A DNA stretch of 64,000 nt from Stenotrophomonas indicatrix. GTDB taxonomy: Bacteria > Pseudomonadota > Gammaproteobacteria > Xanthomonadales > Xanthomonadaceae. The notes beneath the pieces are model-generated. The model ran no database searches. It worked only from the letters and a program-made list of their open reading frames with translations, and was not told the DNA's origin. The translations under genes were made by a program, and so were the position numbers. Positions within the stretch are counted from its first letter, which is position 1. Each line of letters begins with the position of its first letter. Where the stretch lies: positions 2,788,001 through 2,852,000 of the forward strand of contig CP168152.1 of assembly GCA_041545745.1 (NCBI GenBank), given 5' to 3'. Shown here piece by piece: positions 60,595 to 64,000 of this stretch.

Positions 60595-61587
60595 TCAGCC
60601 CGCGTCCACCGCCAACGCACCCAGTGCACTGGCCTTGATCCGCTCCTTGGCCTTCTCGCAGGCGCCACCGCAATCCAGGCGCGAGGCCTCCAGCTGCGGC
60701 GGCAGGTGCTCGGCCAGGAAGTCGATGAACACCCGCACCGCCGGCAGCAGGCCGCGGCGCGAGGCGAACACGGCATGGCACACGCCCTGCGGCAGCGACC
60801 AGTCCGGCAGCACCACTTCCAGCTCGCCATTGCGCACGGCATCGGCGCAGACGGTTTCCGGCAGCATGGTGATACCGAAACCGTCCTTCACCATGCTCTG
60901 CAGCAGCGGGAAGTCGAAACCGGCCACGCGCGGCTGCAGGTCTACCCGGCGCACCGCACCTTCCGGTCCGTGCAGTTCCCAGCGCTGGCGCGCCTCGTCC
61001 TCACTGATGCTCAGGGTGACGTGGTTGGCCAGCTCTTCCGGGTCCTTCGGGCGACCGGCGCGGTCCAGGTACTTCGGGCTGGCCACCAGCAGCTCCTGCA
61101 CTTGGCCGAAGCTGCGCATCACCAGGCTGCCATCGTCATCAAGGCGCGAACGCACGCGCAGGGCCACGTCGTAGCCTTCGTTGATGATGTCCACGCGGCG
61201 GTTGCTGATGTTCAGCTGCAGCCGCACCTTCGGGTACTGCTCGAGGAACTTGGGCAGCAGCTTGGGCAGCTGCATCTGCGCCAGCGATACCGGCACGCTG
61301 GCGCGTACCAGGCCGCGTGGCTCGGCGCTGAGGCGGTCCACCACCTCGCGCGCGGCCTGCGCCTCGGCCAGCATGGTCTGGGCGTGGCGGTGCACGCTGG
61401 TACCGACGTCGGTGACGGCAAAGCGGCGCGTGGAGCGCTGCAGCAGGCGCACGCCCAGGTCGGTTTCCAGCTGGCTGATACGGCGGCTCAGGCGCGACTT
61501 GGGGATGCCCAGTGCGCGCTCGGCGGCGGCGAAACCGCCGTGGTCAACCACCATCGCGAAGTAGTACAGATCATTCAGGTCATGCAT
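60595..61587 (-). CDS. LysR-family transcriptional regulator
   Basis: The 330-residue protein has a winged helix with AMVVDHGGFAAAERAL and SRLSRRISQLETDLG and an effector domain with VRASVPVSLAQMQLP and DVALRVRSRLDDD. The C-terminal extension is short. It diverges from the azoreductase gene at 61710 with about 120 bases between starts and is probably its regulator, as in other LysR-azoR pairs. Confidence 0.88.
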   Translation of the reverse strand: MHDLNDLYYFAMVVDHGGFAAAERALGIPKSRLSRRISQLETDLGVRLLQRSTRRFAVTDVGTSVHRHAQTMLAEAQAAREVVDRLSAEPRGLVRASVPVSLAQMQLPKLLPKFLEQYPKVRLQLNISNRRVDIINEGYDVALRVRSRLDDDGSLVMRSFGQVQELLVASPKYLDRAGRPKDPEELANHVTLSISEDEARQRWELHGPEGAVRRVDLQPRVAGFDFPLLQSMVKDGFGITMLPETVCADAVRNGELEVVLPDWSLPQGVCHAVFASRRGLLPAVRVFIDFLAEHLPPQLEASRLDCGGACEKAKERIKASALGALAVDAG

Positions 61588-61709
61588 ACCCTAGTTCCAT
61601 TAGTAGAACAATACGTGGCATTCAACCACCTTTATCCCGCCCTTGCAACAACCTATTGTTCTCTCCGTCGGCGGCAAGCCCGCCACCTCTCCCGAACATA
61701 GGTACTGCC

Positions 61710-62297
61710 ATGAAGCTTCTGCACATCGACGCCAGCGTGCTTGGCGACAACTCCGTCTCCCGCCACCTGACCGCCGCCGTGGTGGCCCAGTTCAAGCAGC
61801 AGATCGACGGTCTGCAGGTTGATTATCGCGATCTTGACGCCAATCCGGTACCGCATCTGCGCAGCGGTTCGCTGGCCAAGACCGACGCGGCTGAAGCGGC
61901 CGATGCTGAACAGGTGCTCGAGCAGTTCCTGGCTGCCGACATCGTGGTGATCGGCGCGCCGATGTACAACTTCAGCGTGCCCTCCACCCTGAAGGCATGG
62001 ATCGACCGCGTGGCGGTGGCCGGGCGCACCTTCAAGTACACCGAGAACGGCCCGGTGGGCCTGGCCGGTGGCAAGCGGGTGATCGTGGTCAGCAGCCGTG
62101 GCGGCATCTACACCGATTCGCCGGCGGACTTCCAGGAGCCCTTCCTACGCCAGACGTTTGCCTTCTGGGGCATCAACGACATCGAGTTCGTGCGTGCCGA
62201 GGGCATCGCCTATTCGCCGCAGCATCGCGAAGACGCCATTGCCGGTGCACTGGCAGCGCTGCCGACGCATGAGGCGGCGGAAGTGGCAGCGGCGTAA
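61710..62297 (+). CDS. azoR: FMN-dependent NADH-azoreductase
   Basis: Start 61710 (MKLLHIDASVLGDNSVS) has the flavodoxin-like P-loop with S-x-S near the N-terminus. GAPMYNFSVPSTLKAWID is the FMN-isoalloxazine loop of AzoR proteins, and SSRGGIYTD completes the site. At 195 residues it is the normal length. AzoR reduces azo dyes and quinones with NADH and helps resist thiol-reactive stress. The gene is followed by an intrinsic terminator at 62389. Confidence 0.9.
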   Translation: MKLLHIDASVLGDNSVSRHLTAAVVAQFKQQIDGLQVDYRDLDANPVPHLRSGSLAKTDAAEAADAEQVLEQFLAADIVVIGAPMYNFSVPSTLKAWIDRVAVAGRTFKYTENGPVGLAGGKRVIVVSSRGGIYTDSPADFQEPFLRQTFAFWGINDIEFVRAEGIAYSPQHREDAIAGALAALPTHEAAEVAAA

Positions 62298-62388
62298 CCC
62301 GTTCCAGCGTTCGGCGCCTCTCTCCCTCGTCTGGGCGCTGAACGCGGGCCGGGATTCCCTCCCCCATCCCGGCCCACCCTACCCTGGC

Positions 62389-62417
62389 GGCCCTGCTTTT
62401 GCGGGGCCGTTTTTTTT
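62389..62417 (+). terminator. Intrinsic terminator downstream of azoR
   Basis: GGCCCTGC-TTTT-GCGGGGCC (8-bp stem with one G-U pair, 4-base loop) is followed by an 8-T run. It lies 92 bases after the azoR stop and 15 bases before the next gene's start. Confidence 0.85.
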
Positions 62418-62431
62418 GCCAGCATGAGGCG

Positions 62432-62782
62432 ATGGACTACATCGTGACGGCTGTGCATCGCAGCGAATTTCCGCACCCGATTACCCTGCGCCGTGGGCAG
62501 GCGCTGGTGGTGGGCGAGCGTTATGAGGGGCCCGAGGGTTGGGAGGACTGGTTTCTATGCGAGGCCGAGGGGCAACAGCCCGGGTTCGTACCGGCGCCGG
62601 TGATCGGTCGCGATGCGCTGGGGGGTGCGTTTGCCACGGAGGACTACTGCGCGCGCGAGCTGGATGTGGACCCGGGGCAGCAGCTGCGGGGTGCGCGCAC
62701 GCTCAATGGTTGGGCGTGGTGTGTGCCGGAGAGTGGGGAGTCGGGCTGGGTGCCGCTGGAGAAGCTGCGCGTAGCGGGTTGA
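62432..62782 (+). CDS. Small SH3-like domain protein
   Basis: Start 62432 (MDYIVTAVHRSEFP) is chosen because the frame further upstream reads through the terminator. The 116 residues hold two SH3-like beta stretches, PITLRRGQALVVGERYEGPEGW and PGQQLRGARTLNGWAWCV with SGWVPLEKL, a tandem SH3-like fold found in small 'ligand-binding SH3' proteins. No signal peptide is present. It is a single-gene unit followed by a repeat cluster. Confidence 0.65.
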   Translation: MDYIVTAVHRSEFPHPITLRRGQALVVGERYEGPEGWEDWFLCEAEGQQPGFVPAPVIGRDALGGAFATEDYCARELDVDPGQQLRGARTLNGWAWCVPESGESGWVPLEKLRVAG

Positions 62783-62792
62783 TGGATTGCGC

Positions 62793-62984
62793 TATCCACG
62801 CATGGCGTGGATCTACTGCAAAGCCCCAGCCCCCTCAGCGCATGGATGCAGCACCGCACAATAGATCCACGCCATGCGTGGATGCCGCACCGCGTCAGTA
62901 GATCCACGCCATGCGTGGATGCGGTGCCATGCAAGCATGGCACCCACCAAAGTCAGAGCGATGCCATGCAAGCATGGCCTCTAC
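62793..62984. repeat. Cluster of five GTAG-headed palindromic repeats
   Basis: Units at 62793-62816 (minus), 62861-62884 (ATAG variant), 62898-62921 and 62960-62984 (minus) share GTAG followed by a palindrome such as ATCCACGC-CATGCGTGGAT, and 62923-62944 is a related palindrome GGTGCCATGC/GCATGGCACC without a clear GTAG. Orientation alternates, as expected of SMAG repeats, which are mobilised by dedicated RAYT transposases. They fill the gap between the SH3-like gene and serS. Confidence 0.8.
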
Positions 62985-62989
62985 CGGGT

Positions 62990-64000
<1,011 letters not shown>

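Overview
The window looks like the right end of a large genomic island in a Stenotrophomonas (S. maltophilia-type) chromosome. Three things point to the genus: an encoded-CCA tRNA-Ser(UGA) and a serS gene with high-GC, xanthomonad-like neighbours; a cluster of palindromic repeats starting with GTAG (SMAG-type repeats of S. maltophilia) at 60.5 and 62.8-63.0 kb; and the style of the azoR/lysR and DUF4241 genes. The species call is inference. A tyrosine integrase at 57.7-59.1 kb sits against the 3' end of the tRNA-Ser gene (59229-59318). Everything to its left (1-59228) is read as accessory DNA, and everything to its right as chromosomal backbone.

Layout. 0-4.5 kb: an ankyrin-like gene running off the left edge, a frameshifted integrase, a MazF/MazE-like toxin-antitoxin pair, and a second decayed integrase tail. 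4.5-13.6 kb: small-molecule metabolism and redox genes (MBL hydrolase, tautomerase, PfpI/DJ-1, SDR, MFS exporter), three LysR regulators, and the remains of a HipB-like and a DJ-1 gene. 13.8-19.6 kb: a histidine kinase and an OmpR-type regulator separated by an opposed DsbD-TlpA-DsbG periplasmic disulfide-reduction operon. 19.7-26.6 kb: a thiol/electrophile-stress regulon (lipoamide-dehydrogenase-like flavoprotein, two thioredoxins, Old Yellow Enzyme, OsmC, FrnE-like DsbA, AhpD-like protein, SDR), probably controlled by one TetR regulator through three CTACC/GGTAG operators. 26.7-27.9 kb: a DUF1624 membrane protein. 28.3-38.9 kb: a two-component system divergent from an RND efflux operon that also carries a MipA/OmpV protein and a lipoprotein lipase. 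39-46.3 kb: a DUF4145 protein and an unknown neighbour, a tRNA-3'-end scar, GntR, EAL and chemotaxis-receptor genes. 46.6-50.3 kb: an IS5 deletion derivative and several unknown or ankyrin-like genes.

50.4-56.5 kb is a defence island. A Gabija-like pair (OLD-family ATPase/TOPRIM nuclease plus UvrD-like helicase) reads leftward. Divergent from it is a DarT1-type ADP-ribosyltransferase with a NADAR antitoxin, followed by an unrecognised zinc-finger protein. The Gabija pair is followed on the same strand by a frameshifted ankyrin gene and unknown small genes that could be co-transcribed accessories. This is the part most likely to hold something undescribed, in particular the zinc-finger gene at 55621-56475 and the ankyrin/unknown train at 47.4-50.3 kb.

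59.3-64 kb is backbone: tRNA-Ser, a DUF4241/ankyrin-tail protein, a lysR-azoR divergent pair, a small SH3-like protein, a repeat cluster, and serS, whose 5' end lies beyond the right edge.
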